DNA of 12,006 nucleotides, taken from the NCBI GenBank assembly GCA_025356735.1, contig JANXRT010000302.1, positions 1 to 12,006 of the forward strand, written 5' to 3'. The stretch is from Acetobacteraceae bacterium (GTDB lineage Bacteria; Pseudomonadota; Alphaproteobacteria; Acetobacterales; Acetobacteraceae). Positions 1 to 7,063 of this stretch are shown here, piece after piece (position 1 is the stretch's first letter; each line of letters opens with the position of its first letter). A program made the translations under genes and the position numbers. Below the pieces are notes generated by a model. It did no database searches, was not told the origin of the DNA, and was given only the letters and a program-made list of their open reading frames with translations.

Positions 1-620
1 TCCGGCAGGTCGCGCATCGTCAGCACGTCGCGCTTGAGGTGGCGGATCTCGACCGGGAACAGTTTTCCGAGGCTCTCGATCACCGTGGCGTCCATCAGCC
101 CGGGCAGCCGGACCTGGTCGGCCGTTGCCGACATCGCCAGCAGCCGAAGCTCCGGGCGCAGCTCGCGCTGCAGCTCCAGGCAGAAGGCCAGCGCCGTGTC
201 GCAATCCAGCGAGCGCTCATGGACCTCGTCGAAGATCACCGCGGCGACGCCGTCCAGCCCAGGATCCGATTGCAGCCGGCGCACCAGCAGGCCCTCGGTG
301 ACGACCTCGATGCGGGTCCTTGCACCGATGGCGCTATCCAACCGGGTGCGGAAGCCGACGGTGGTGCCCACATCCTCACCCAGCAGGAACGACATCCGCG
401 TGGCGGCGGCACGAGTCGCCAAGCGGCGCGGCTCCAGCATCAGGATGCGTTGGTCGCCTCGCCACGGCGCGTCGAGCAGGGCGAGCGGCACCAGGGTGGT
501 CTTGCCGGCACCGGGGGGTGCTACAAGGACGGAATTGCCGCCGGCATCAAGCACGGCGCGCAGCGAAGGCAGGATTTCGTTGACCGGTAGTTTTTCGCGC
601 TCGACGTCGAGAAGTTCCAT
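1..620 (-). CDS. hrpB: ATP-dependent helicase HrpB, N-terminal part (runs off the left edge)
   Basis: The minus strand is open from an ATG at 620 to the window edge and encodes 206 residues of a DEAH-box RNA helicase-like ATPase. Seen: Walker A (motif I) APPGAGKTT at residues 34-42, motif Ia EPRRLATR at 63-70, TEG at 108-110, Walker B DEVH at 131-134, and motif III SAT at 164-166. All are in the order and spacing of the HrpB family, whose members are about 800 residues, so roughly three quarters of the gene lies outside. HrpB proteins are cytoplasmic and their physiological role is poorly defined. The start lies at the usual place for the family, about 33 residues before Walker A. No good Shine-Dalgarno sequence is visible upstream of it. 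The start codon overlaps the start of the divergent dsbD inside CCATGG (617-622). Confidence 0.93.
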   Translation of the reverse strand, partial: MELLDVEREKLPVNEILPSLRAVLDAGGNSVLVAPPGAGKTTLVPLALLDAPWRGDQRILMLEPRRLATRAAATRMSFLLGEDVGTTVGFRTRLDSAIGARTRIEVVTEGLLVRRLQSDPGLDGVAAVIFDEVHERSLDCDTALAFCLELQRELRPELRLLAMSATADQVRLPGLMDATVIESLGKLFPVEIRHLKRDVLTMRDLP

Positions 621-2727
621 GGCAGGCGGCCAGTACCATTTCCGGGCGCGGCTGGCGATGCTGCTGGCGCTATGCCTCACGCCGATGCTGGCGCACGCGG
701 CCGAAAGCCTGCCTGTCGCCAGCGCGCGCGCCGTCGCAACCCTGGTGTCCGAGACCGACGCGATCGCTGCGGGGAAACCGTTTCGCATTGGCCTGCGCCT
801 GCGCCTGGCGCCGGGCTGGCATACCTACTGGAAGAACCCCGGCGATGCCGGCGCGGCGCCCGAGCTGAACCTGGTCCTGCCGCCCGGCGCCGCCGCGGGC
901 GGGATCGCCTGGCCGGCGCCCGATCCGCTGCGCGAGGGGCCGGTCGCGACCTACGCCTATACCGGCGAGCTGCTGCTGCCGGTGCGGATAACCACGATTT
1001 CGGCTCCAGCGACAACCGAGGCGACCGCCGTCCCTGCTAGGATCGAGGCGACCGCCGTCCCCGCTAGGATCGAGGCGACCGCCGAGTGGCTGGTCTGCAA
1101 GGAAATCTGCGTTCCCGAGCATGGCAGCTTTCGCCTCGAACTGCCTACCGGAGTGCCGACGCCATCCGTCCAGGCGATGCTGTTCACGCAGGCCGACGCC
1201 CGGCTGCCGCGCGAGAACCCGTTCCTGGCGCGGATCGGCCCCGACGGCACGCTTCGGATCGAGGGCGCCGGGATTGATCCCGGCACGGTCGCCGAGGGTG
1301 TGTTCCTGGCCGCCGAGCCGGGCGAGATCGCTGCCGCCTCGCCGCAAGCCCTTGCGGTGAGGCCAGGCAGCCTGACCCTGAAACTGAGCCTGGACAAGCT
1401 GTTCCAGCCATCGGCGCCGCTGGATGGCGTGTTGACCCTGCATGACCACGCCGGGCAACGCGCCGATTTCGCCGTGCATGCGACACCCGGCGCGCCGGCG
1501 GCGCCCGGCATATCGGCAAGGATAATTCTGGTCGCCTTTCTCAGCGGGCTGATCCTCAACGCGATGCCCTGCGTGTTCCCGATCCTCGCGATGAAGGCGT
1601 TCTCTCTGGTTTCCGCCGGTCGAGATCGCGCGCGGACGAATGCGATGTCCTACACCGCCGGCATCCTGGTCGCCTTCTCCGCGTTAGGCGCGATCCTGCT
1701 GGCGTTGCGCGCCAGTGGCGGCGCCGCTGGCTGGGGCTTCCAGTTCCAGTCGCCGGTGTTCGTCGCCGGCATGGCATGGCTGCTGTTCGCCGTCGGGCTG
1801 AACTTTTCCGGCGTTTTTTAAATCGGCGGGGCTTTTTCGGGCGCCGGGCAGAACCTCGCGGCGCGAGGCGGCCCTGCCGGCAGCTTCTTCTCCGGCCTGC
1901 TCGCGGTGCTGGTCGCGACCCCTTGCACGGCGCCGTTCATGGGCGTCGCGATCGCCGCCGCACTCGCCGCCTCGGCGCCGATGACGATGCTGGTGTTCCT
2001 CGCCATGGGCCTCGGCCTGGCCGCCCCCTTCCTTGTGCTCGCCTGCTTCCCCCCCCTTACCCGCCTGATGCCGAAACCCGGGCGCTGGATGGTCGTGTTC
2101 CGCCAGGCGCTGGCGTTCCCGATGTACGGCGCCGCGATCTGGCTGCTGTGGGTGATGGCGCAGGAGGCGGGGCCTGCGGGGGTTCTGGCCACCGCCGGCG
2201 GCGCGCTGCTGATCGGTTTTGCGGGGTGGGCCTGGAACGCCGCGGCGCCGGTCGGGCCGGACGGCGCGCGCACGGTCGCCAGCCGGTTCGCCCGCGCCAC
2301 CGCGTTCGCGGCCATCCTTGGCGCCATCGCGGTCGGCACCGGCATCGCCTACGCGCCGGCCGCAGCCGAGGCAACCCGGGCCGAGGCCGGCACCGAACGG
2401 TTCAGCGCCGGGCTTCTGGCAACGCTCCGCGCCGAAGGCCGCCCGGTGTTCGTCAACATGACCGCCGCCTGGTGCGTCACCTGCCTGGTCAACGAGCGCC
2501 TGGCGCTGAGCTCGGACGCGGTGCGCGAGCATTTCTCGAAGCACGGGATTGCTTACCTGAAAGGCGACTGGACCCGTCAGGATGCGGCGATCACCGCCTT
2601 CCTCCGCGAACACGACCGCGATGGCGTGCCGCTATACGTCTTTTATCCGCCCGCCGGCGCGCCGCCCACGATCCTGCCGCAGATACTGACCGAAAACATC
2701 GTGCTGGACGCTGTCCGCCCTGACTAG
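619..2727 (+). pseudogene. dsbD: Thiol:disulfide interchange protein DsbD, interrupted by an in-frame TAA
   Basis: DsbD/ScsB-type proteins carry electrons from cytoplasmic thioredoxin across the inner membrane to periplasmic reductases. Read through the stop, this frame gives 702 residues, a normal length. It has a signal peptide (about 1-27, ending AHA), a periplasmic alpha domain with cysteines C160 and C164 (CKEIC), and a membrane domain from about 300 with redox cysteines in MPC (C318) and TPC (C436). It ends in a C-terminal thioredoxin domain with WCVTC (C619, C622). A TAA at 1819-1821 (codon 401) follows LNFSGVF, where homologues usually have Glu. The frame is unchanged after it and all downstream motifs are intact, so one GAA-to-TAA change, or a base-calling error beside the T run, explains it. 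The ATG at 619 has a weak GAGAAG upstream. ATG 658 is an alternative start that keeps the signal peptide. If the stop is real, the N-terminal half lacks the second membrane cysteine and the thioredoxin domain. A GTG at 1906 could only restart a C-terminal fragment. Confidence 0.88.
1021..1083 (+). repeat. 27-bp in-frame tandem repeat inside dsbD (two copies plus 9 bp)
   Basis: Copy 1 is 1021-1047 and copy 2 is 1048-1074. They differ at one base (T at 1035, C at 1062). The first 9 bp of the unit recur at 1075-1083. The repeat adds a nine-residue ATAVPARIE unit twice to the alpha domain, just before the EWLVCKEIC redox motif, and keeps the reading frame. Near-identity of the copies suggests a recent duplication. 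Confidence 0.95.
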
Positions 2728-2753
2728 AAACGATCCCTGATTAGAAGCGATCC
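2720..2753. repeat. 17-bp tandem duplication at the dsbD/gloB convergent stops
   Basis: Units 2720-2736 and 2737-2753 match at 15 of 17 bases, differing at 2724/2741 and 2730/2747. The left copy carries the TAG stop of dsbD (2725-2727) and the right copy carries the TAA stop of gloB (2743-2741 on minus). Each copy alone could supply both stops, since each reads PD-stop on plus and DRF-stop on minus. Confidence 0.9.
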
Positions 2754-3469
2754 TTGGCCGCCCGGATCCGCCCCAGTTCCTCCGCCGAACCCGCGCGCAT
2801 GAACGGGTTGGCCGCCTTCTCCTGAGCCATCGTCGTCGGCACCGTGGACTGCCCGGCCGCGCGCTGGCGCGTGACCTCGGCCGCACGCTCCCGCAACGCC
2901 GCATTGTCCGGTTCCACCGTCAGCGCGAACCGGGCGTTGGACGCGGTGTATTCATGGCCGCAATAGACCAGCGTGCCGTCCGGCAGCCCGGCGAACTTGC
3001 GCAGCGAGCCGAACATGTCAGCCGGCGTGCCCTCCAGCAGCTTGCCGCAGCCAAGGCTGAACAGCGTGTCGGCGCAGAACAAGGCGGGCGGATCACCCGG
3101 AAAATAGAACGAGATATGGCCGATCGTATGGCCCGGCGTTTCCAGCACCGTGCCCTCGCTGGCGCCCACCGCCACGCTGTCGCCCTGCTTCAAAGCACGG
3201 TCGAGCTTCGGCAGCCGGCGCGCGTCCGCCGCCGCGCCAAATACCTTGGCGCCGAATTTTTCCCGGATCGCATCGGTACCGGCAACATGGTCATCATGGT
3301 GGTGGGTAAGAAAAATCAGGTCGAGCCGTCCGCCGGCCGCCATCACCGCGGCCTCGATCGGGCCAGGATCGGCCGGGTCGATCACCGCCGTGGTGCCGGT
3401 GGCGCCATCGCGCAGCAGCCAGGCATAGTTATCGGAAAACAGCGGGATCGGCGTGATGTGCAAGGTCAT
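2741..3469 (-). CDS. gloB: Hydroxyacylglutathione hydrolase (glyoxalase II)
   Basis: A 242-residue cytoplasmic metallo-beta-lactamase-fold enzyme that hydrolyses S-D-lactoylglutathione to D-lactate and glutathione, the second step of methylglyoxal detoxification. Metal-binding residues are complete: THHHDDH at 55-61, H114 in TPGHT, D134 in FCADTLF, and H172 in YCGHEYT. The C-terminal substrate-binding helix region with NPF (221-223) is present, so this is a full glyoxalase II rather than a shorter general MBL hydrolase. Its length is a little under the usual 250-260 residues. The start ATG at 3469 gives the typical MTLHITPIPLFSDNYAWLL beginning. It is convergent with dsbD (13 bp between stops) and divergent from the methyltransferase (62 bp between starts), so it is probably transcribed alone. 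Confidence 0.95.
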   Translation of the reverse strand: MTLHITPIPLFSDNYAWLLRDGATGTTAVIDPADPGPIEAAVMAAGGRLDLIFLTHHHDDHVAGTDAIREKFGAKVFGAAADARRLPKLDRALKQGDSVAVGASEGTVLETPGHTIGHISFYFPGDPPALFCADTLFSLGCGKLLEGTPADMFGSLRKFAGLPDGTLVYCGHEYTASNARFALTVEPDNAALRERAAEVTRQRAAGQSTVPTTMAQEKAANPFMRAGSAEELGRIRAAKDRF

Positions 3470-3531
3470 GGCATCCAGCCTAGCATCGCGCCCGGCCGAC
3501 GAAAACCGGCATCCATGCTAGGGGAGAAGCC
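3470..3531. promoter_or_regulatory. Divergent intergenic region of gloB and the methyltransferase, with inverted and direct repeats
   Basis: The 62 bp between the two start codons must hold both start signals or at least their leaders. CTAGCAT (3480-3486) and ATGCTAG (3515-3521) form a perfect 7-bp inverted repeat 28 bp apart. GGCATCCA occurs as a direct repeat at 3470-3477 and 3508-3515. AGGGGAG at 3520-3526 is a strong ribosome binding site 5 nt before the methyltransferase ATG. I could not pick a convincing -35/-10 pair. An operator is possible but unproven. Confidence 0.35.
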
Positions 3532-4242
3532 ATGGCGGCGGACGTGCACGAGGCGGCGCAGTTCTACGGCACGGCGCGTGGCGCGGTGGCGGCGCGGCTG
3601 CTGCGCCAGCGCCTCGGCCTGCTGTGGCCCTCGCTCGCCGGCCAGTCCGTGCTCGGCATCGGCTACACCGCACCCTATTTGCGCGCCTGGCGGGAAACCG
3701 CCGCGCGCTGCATCGCCCTGACCCCGGCCCAGCTCGGCGTCGCGCGCTGGCCGGCCGGCGCGCCCAACCTGTCCTGCACCGCCGACGAGGACGCGCTGCC
3801 ATTCGCCGACCTCAGCTTCGACCGCATCCTGCTGGTGCACGGGCTAGAGGCAGCCGAGAACGCGCCGCGGATGCTGCGGGAAGTCTGGCGGGTGCTGAAG
3901 GACGACGGCAGCCTGCTGGTGGTGGCGCCGAACCGGCGCGGCTTGTGGGCGCATCTCGAAAGCACGCCGTTCGGCAACGGAAGGCCCTATTCCGCCGGCC
4001 AAATTGGCAAGCTGCTGGCGGCCTCGCTGTTCCGGGTCGAGCGGCGCGACACCGCCCTGTTCGTGCCGCCGACGCGGCTGCGCCTGGTGCTGCGCAGCGC
4101 CGGCCTGGTCGAGCGCGGCGGCCGGCGCGCCCTGTCCGGCCTCGCCGGCGTCACCATCACCGAGGCGGTCAAGGACGTCTATGCGGCCATGCCGATCCAG
4201 GCGGTGCCGAGGCGGCGGCTGGTTTTGGCGGAGACATCGTAA
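3532..4242 (+). CDS. SAM-dependent methyltransferase-like protein (Methyltransf_11 type)
   Basis: A 236-residue soluble protein. Class I methyltransferase features visible are a motif I strand and loop SVLGIGYTAPYL (39-50), an acidic stretch ADEDALPFADLSFDRILLVHGLE (84-106) typical of motifs II-III, and MLREVWRVLKDDGSLLVVAPNR (114-135) typical of Methyltransf_11. Motif I lacks the usual E/DxGxGxG, having GIGYTAP instead. To my knowledge this belongs to an alphaproteobacterial family often found next to gloB, so it is probably a family trait rather than damage. The substrate is unknown, and loss of catalytic activity cannot be excluded. The start is supported by the strong AGGGGAG ribosome binding site. 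The gene ends in a 15-bp tandem duplication that repeats the stop codon. The neighbourhood (glyoxalase II) gives no firm clue to its reaction. Confidence 0.85.
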   Translation: MAADVHEAAQFYGTARGAVAARLLRQRLGLLWPSLAGQSVLGIGYTAPYLRAWRETAARCIALTPAQLGVARWPAGAPNLSCTADEDALPFADLSFDRILLVHGLEAAENAPRMLREVWRVLKDDGSLLVVAPNRRGLWAHLESTPFGNGRPYSAGQIGKLLAASLFRVERRDTALFVPPTRLRLVLRSAGLVERGGRRALSGLAGVTITEAVKDVYAAMPIQAVPRRRLVLAETS

Positions 4243-4257
4243 GCGGAGACATCGTAA
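4228..4257 (+). repeat. Perfect 15-bp tandem duplication across the methyltransferase stop codon
   Basis: GCGGAGACATCGTAA occurs at 4228-4242 and again at 4243-4257 with no mismatch. The first copy contains the last four codons and the TAA stop. The second copy would supply an identical in-frame ending if the first stop were lost. Confidence 0.95.
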
Positions 4258-4280
4258 GCAGGGGGGCCCCTACGCAGGCA

Positions 4281-4310
4281 TTCCAACTGGCCGAAGGCGA
4301 CCAGTCGGAA
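4281..4310. terminator. Hairpin between convergent genes, possible bidirectional terminator
   Basis: TTCCAACTGG (4281-4290) pairs with CCAGTCGGAA (4301-4310) with one A-C mismatch, giving a stem of 10 positions and a 10-nt loop. A competing stem pairs CGAAGG (4292-4297) with CCTTCG (4311-4316). It lies between the ends of the methyltransferase gene and the mscS gene. There is no T-tract on either side, so intrinsic termination is only a possibility. A GGGGCCCC palindrome at 4263-4270 lies just before it. Confidence 0.35.
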
Positions 4311-4340
4311 CCTTCGCCCACCCCGCCCCATGCTTCCTGC

Positions 4341-6845
4341 TTACAGCGCAGCAGAACCAGCGCGAAACGGAGCACCGGGCGCCAGGGGCTCGAAGATCAG
4401 CTTCTGCGACGGCGACGGTATCTCGATCCCTTCAGCATCAAACGCGAGCTTCATCCGGCGGCGGAACTCCCGTCCCACCGACCACCTCCCAAACGGTCCG
4501 CAGCGGATGCGGCACTTGATCACCACCGCGTTGTCGGCGAAGCGCTCCAGCCCCATTACCTCGATGTCGTCGCGGATCTCGGTCGCCCATTGCGGCTCGG
4601 CGCGCATGTCGGCCGCAATCCCGCGCAGCACCGCCACCACGTCGTCGTAATCGTCCTTGTAGGCGACCTGCGCCTCGATCACGGCCTGGCTGAAGTCGCG
4701 CGTCATGTTGGTGACGGTGGTGACGGCGCTGAACGGGATGACATAAACCGAACCGTCCTCGGCGCGCAGCCGGATGGTGCGGATGGAAAGCTGCTCGACG
4801 ACGCCGCTCAGTCCGCCGAGCGTCACCACGTCGCCGACCTGCATGGTGTTCTCGAGCAGCAGGAACAGCCCCGTGATGATGTCCTGGACCAGCTTCTGCG
4901 AGCCGAAGCCGATGGCGATGCCGAGCACGCCGGCGCCGGCCAGCAGGGGGGCGATGTTCACGCCGATCTCCGACAGCACCATCATCGCGACGATGACCAG
5001 GATCGACACCAGCAGCGCGGTGCGCAGCATCGGCAGCAGGGTGCGCAGGCGCGCTGACCTGGCCAGTTGCGCATCTTTCTCCAGCTTGCCGAGGTGGCGC
5101 CGGACCGCATCGTTGGCGCTCTCCCAGATCACCACGGCCAGGACGAGGGTGACCGTGATGGTGGCCGCGGCCGACATCACGCGCCGGCCCAGCGGCGTGC
5201 CGGTCAGCCAGTCGGCGATGCCGAGGCCGTAGACCTCGCCCAGTTCCAGGCAGACGGCGATGCCGAGAAGGATGCGCAGGAGCTGCGCCAGCACCGGGTA
5301 ATAGACGCGCAGCCGCTCGGCGCGGCCGGGGTTGCGGCGGTTGACCGGCGTTTGCGGATCGACGGCGCGGTCCAACATGCCCTGCAGCACGGCGCTGAAA
5401 AGCTGCGCCACCAGCAGCACGGCGATGGTCAGGACGAAGTCGTGCACCAACCGGCTGAAGCCGCTCGGGATGTCCACTACCCAGACCAGCCACAGCGCGA
5501 TCAGATAAATCGAGGCCGCGACGTGCCAGATCCGCGACAGCCACCGCCGCAGCCGGTGCGTGACCCGATAGGCGATGCGGCTTCGCCGGCCGCTCTCGAC
5601 CGCTGCTTCGTCCGGGGAAGCCGGCCGGGCGCGGATGAAGGCGGCAACCGGTCGCCGATAGCGCAGGATGATGGCGATCAGCATCAGATAGACGAGCCCG
5701 ACATCGACCTTCAGCATCGCGTCATGGGTCGCTGCCGACATGCCGAGCAGCAGGCCGATCTCCGCCAGCGCGTAGCCGACGATGCCGATCAGGACGATCC
5801 AGCGTGTCCAGGTCAGGACGGCAGCGGCGGTCGGATCGTCGAACGGCACCAGCCGGCGGGAGGCATCGGCGGGCGACAGCACGGAGCCGGCGACCGCGAT
5901 CGCCACCCGGCTTGCGACATAGGCGTCGATCCCCGCCAGCAGCACCAGCCGCGTCAGATAGACGGCGGCGATCTGGCTGGCGGCGACCAGGTGCGCGGTG
6001 ACGACGAACCCCAGGACCGGCAAGAGATCGAACAACAGATGCAGGACGGCGCGCGGCAGGCGTCTGAGCGGCTCCAGCCTCTGCCGGCGCCGCACCGTGC
6101 GGGATGGCGTCGGCGCATCGCCAGCCAGGGACGGCGGTGGCGTCCGACGCGACAGCACGCGGGCGATGGATTTCCGCAGCACCAGGAAAATGATCCGTTC
6201 GGCGATCAGCCCGGCGCCGATCGCCGCTGCCAGCCGCCAGGCGGTGTCAAGCAGCAGCGCCTGGCCGAGCGGGTCGGCAAGCATCGCCTCCAGCCACCGG
6301 CGCGGTGGCGGAACGGCGCGGATCGCGCGCAGCAGGCCCTCGGCCTCATCACCGATGCGGCTCAGGAAGGAAGAGGCACCGACCACCAGCGCGGCGCCAA
6401 GGCTGTTCGGTGCCAGCGTCAGCTCGGTCGGAACCGCGGCACCCGGCGGCGCGGGCGCCGCTTCCCCCGGCGGCTTGCGTGCGGATGGCGCGGGCGAAGG
6501 CGCCGAGGCGGCGGGAAGCGACCTGGCGATGGCATCGAGGGTCGCCGTGAATTCCTGGCGACGGCCTGGGTCGTTCAGCATGTCCAGCACCTGCTTCGCC
6601 TGCCCGGCCGAGATCGGCGGCGAGGCAAGCGGGGCGTTTGAAGCGGCGCTGCCATCCGCCGGCGACTGTGCCAAGGCGGGACCACCCAAGGCGGGACCAC
6701 CCAGGGCGGAGCTGGCAAGGAGAAGCAAGCCGAACAGAAGCCGTGCGAGGACGTGCAGCGGATCAGGTCGGAATTGTCCTGCCGCGGCGCGGACGCGGCG
6801 GTTTACATCGCATCTGGCCGCCCCATGTCGAAAAGATGAAAACAA
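4341..6845 (-). CDS. MscS-family mechanosensitive ion channel, YbiO-like
   Basis: An 834-residue inner-membrane channel that opens under membrane tension to release solutes on osmotic downshift. A signal peptide ends near residue 59 (PALAQ). A periplasmic segment carries QAKQVLDMLNDPGRR, common in YbiO-type proteins. About ten or eleven hydrophobic segments follow. The MscS core starts near 640 with the glycine/alanine-rich pore helix and GFGSQKLVQDIITGLFLLLE, then VGDVV and the beta domain to about 815. No ATG or GTG falls between the upstream ATG at 7070 and the signal peptide. I chose TTG at 6845 because AAGGA (6859-6855) lies 9 nt before it. This gives an unusually long arginine-rich lead of about 30 residues and overlaps the divergent small gene by 10 bp. 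A CTG at 6758 would give a more standard signal peptide but lacks a clear ribosome binding site. The signal peptide contains a 15-bp tandem duplication. Confidence 0.88.
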   Translation of the reverse strand: MFSSFRHGAARCDVNRRVRAAAGQFRPDPLHVLARLLFGLLLLASSALGGPALGGPALAQSPADGSAASNAPLASPPISAGQAKQVLDMLNDPGRRQEFTATLDAIARSLPAASAPSPAPSARKPPGEAAPAPPGAAVPTELTLAPNSLGAALVVGASSFLSRIGDEAEGLLRAIRAVPPPRRWLEAMLADPLGQALLLDTAWRLAAAIGAGLIAERIIFLVLRKSIARVLSRRTPPPSLAGDAPTPSRTVRRRQRLEPLRRLPRAVLHLLFDLLPVLGFVVTAHLVAASQIAAVYLTRLVLLAGIDAYVASRVAIAVAGSVLSPADASRRLVPFDDPTAAAVLTWTRWIVLIGIVGYALAEIGLLLGMSAATHDAMLKVDVGLVYLMLIAIILRYRRPVAAFIRARPASPDEAAVESGRRSRIAYRVTHRLRRWLSRIWHVAASIYLIALWLVWVVDIPSGFSRLVHDFVLTIAVLLVAQLFSAVLQGMLDRAVDPQTPVNRRNPGRAERLRVYYPVLAQLLRILLGIAVCLELGEVYGLGIADWLTGTPLGRRVMSAAATITVTLVLAVVIWESANDAVRRHLGKLEKDAQLARSARLRTLLPMLRTALLVSILVIVAMMVLSEIGVNIAPLLAGAGVLGIAIGFGSQKLVQDIITGLFLLLENTMQVGDVVTLGGLSGVVEQLSIRTIRLRAEDGSVYVIPFSAVTTVTNMTRDFSQAVIEAQVAYKDDYDDVVAVLRGIAADMRAEPQWATEIRDDIEVMGLERFADNAVVIKCRIRCGPFGRWSVGREFRRRMKLAFDAEGIEIPSPSQKLIFEPLAPGAPFRAGSAAL
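6671..6710 (-). repeat. 15-bp tandem duplication in the mscS signal peptide
   Basis: CCAAGGCGGGACCAC (plus strand) occurs at 6671-6685 and 6686-6700 without mismatch, followed by a 10-bp partial copy at 6701-6710 with one change. On the coding strand it yields the repeated ALGGP in SSALGGPALGGPALAQ, just ahead of the predicted cleavage site. The frame is preserved. Confidence 0.95.
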
Positions 6846-7030
6846 TCCTCGTCGTCCTTCTCGTGGTGAGCATGCTTGGAACCCTGGGGGTGCTGTTCGC
6901 CGGCATGGTCGGCATGGTCCGCACCGATGCGAATCCGCAGCGCTCGAACGTGCTGATGCGCTGGCGCGTTCTGCTGCAGGCGGCGGCGCTGATCCTGTTC
7001 GTTGCCCTGATGAGCGTGCTGCGGAGCTGA
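6836..7030 (+). CDS. Small twin-transmembrane protein with HIG1-type motif
   Basis: A 64-residue protein that starts MKTILVVLLVVSML, with a membrane helix at about 3-26, a short polar loop (MVRTDANPQRSN), and a second helix at about 46-63. At the loop/second helix junction LMRWRVLLQ gives RxRxxxQ, the core of the HIG1-domain motif (Q/I)x3(R/H)xRx3Q, with Asn in place of the first residue. HIG1-type proteins in mitochondria and bacteria associate with respiratory complexes. A role in respiration here is inference. Length and two-helix layout fit the bacterial twin-transmembrane members. The ribosome binding site is weak (GAAAAG just before the ATG). The gene is divergent from mscS, with starts overlapping by 10 bp, and lies 206 bp before etfB. 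Confidence 0.8.
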   Translation: MKTILVVLLVVSMLGTLGVLFAGMVGMVRTDANPQRSNVLMRWRVLLQAAALILFVALMSVLRS

Positions 7031-7063
7031 CGCAGTCCCCGTGAACAAGGTCGTGAGCGTGGT

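Noticed and set aside
34..618. In-frame upstream extension of dsbD
   Set aside because: This stretch is the reverse strand of a clear hrpB coding region with intact helicase motifs. The dsbD signal peptide begins only after 619.
1812..1821. Programmed frameshift or transcriptional slippage at the T6A3 run in dsbD
   Set aside because: The downstream coding frame is the same as the upstream one, so a one-base shift would destroy rather than restore it, and the site does not fit a canonical slippery heptamer in frame.
1776..2723. Second long plus-strand frame over the dsbD 3' half
   Set aside because: Its product is Arg/Gly-rich without motifs, whereas the frame continuing from dsbD carries the TPC and WCVTC redox motifs.
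5067..6641. Long plus-strand open frame of about 524 codons opposite mscS
   Set aside because: It has low-complexity R/Q/D-rich composition and no domain, and is a typical shadow of a high-GC gene. The minus strand encodes a clear MscS channel.
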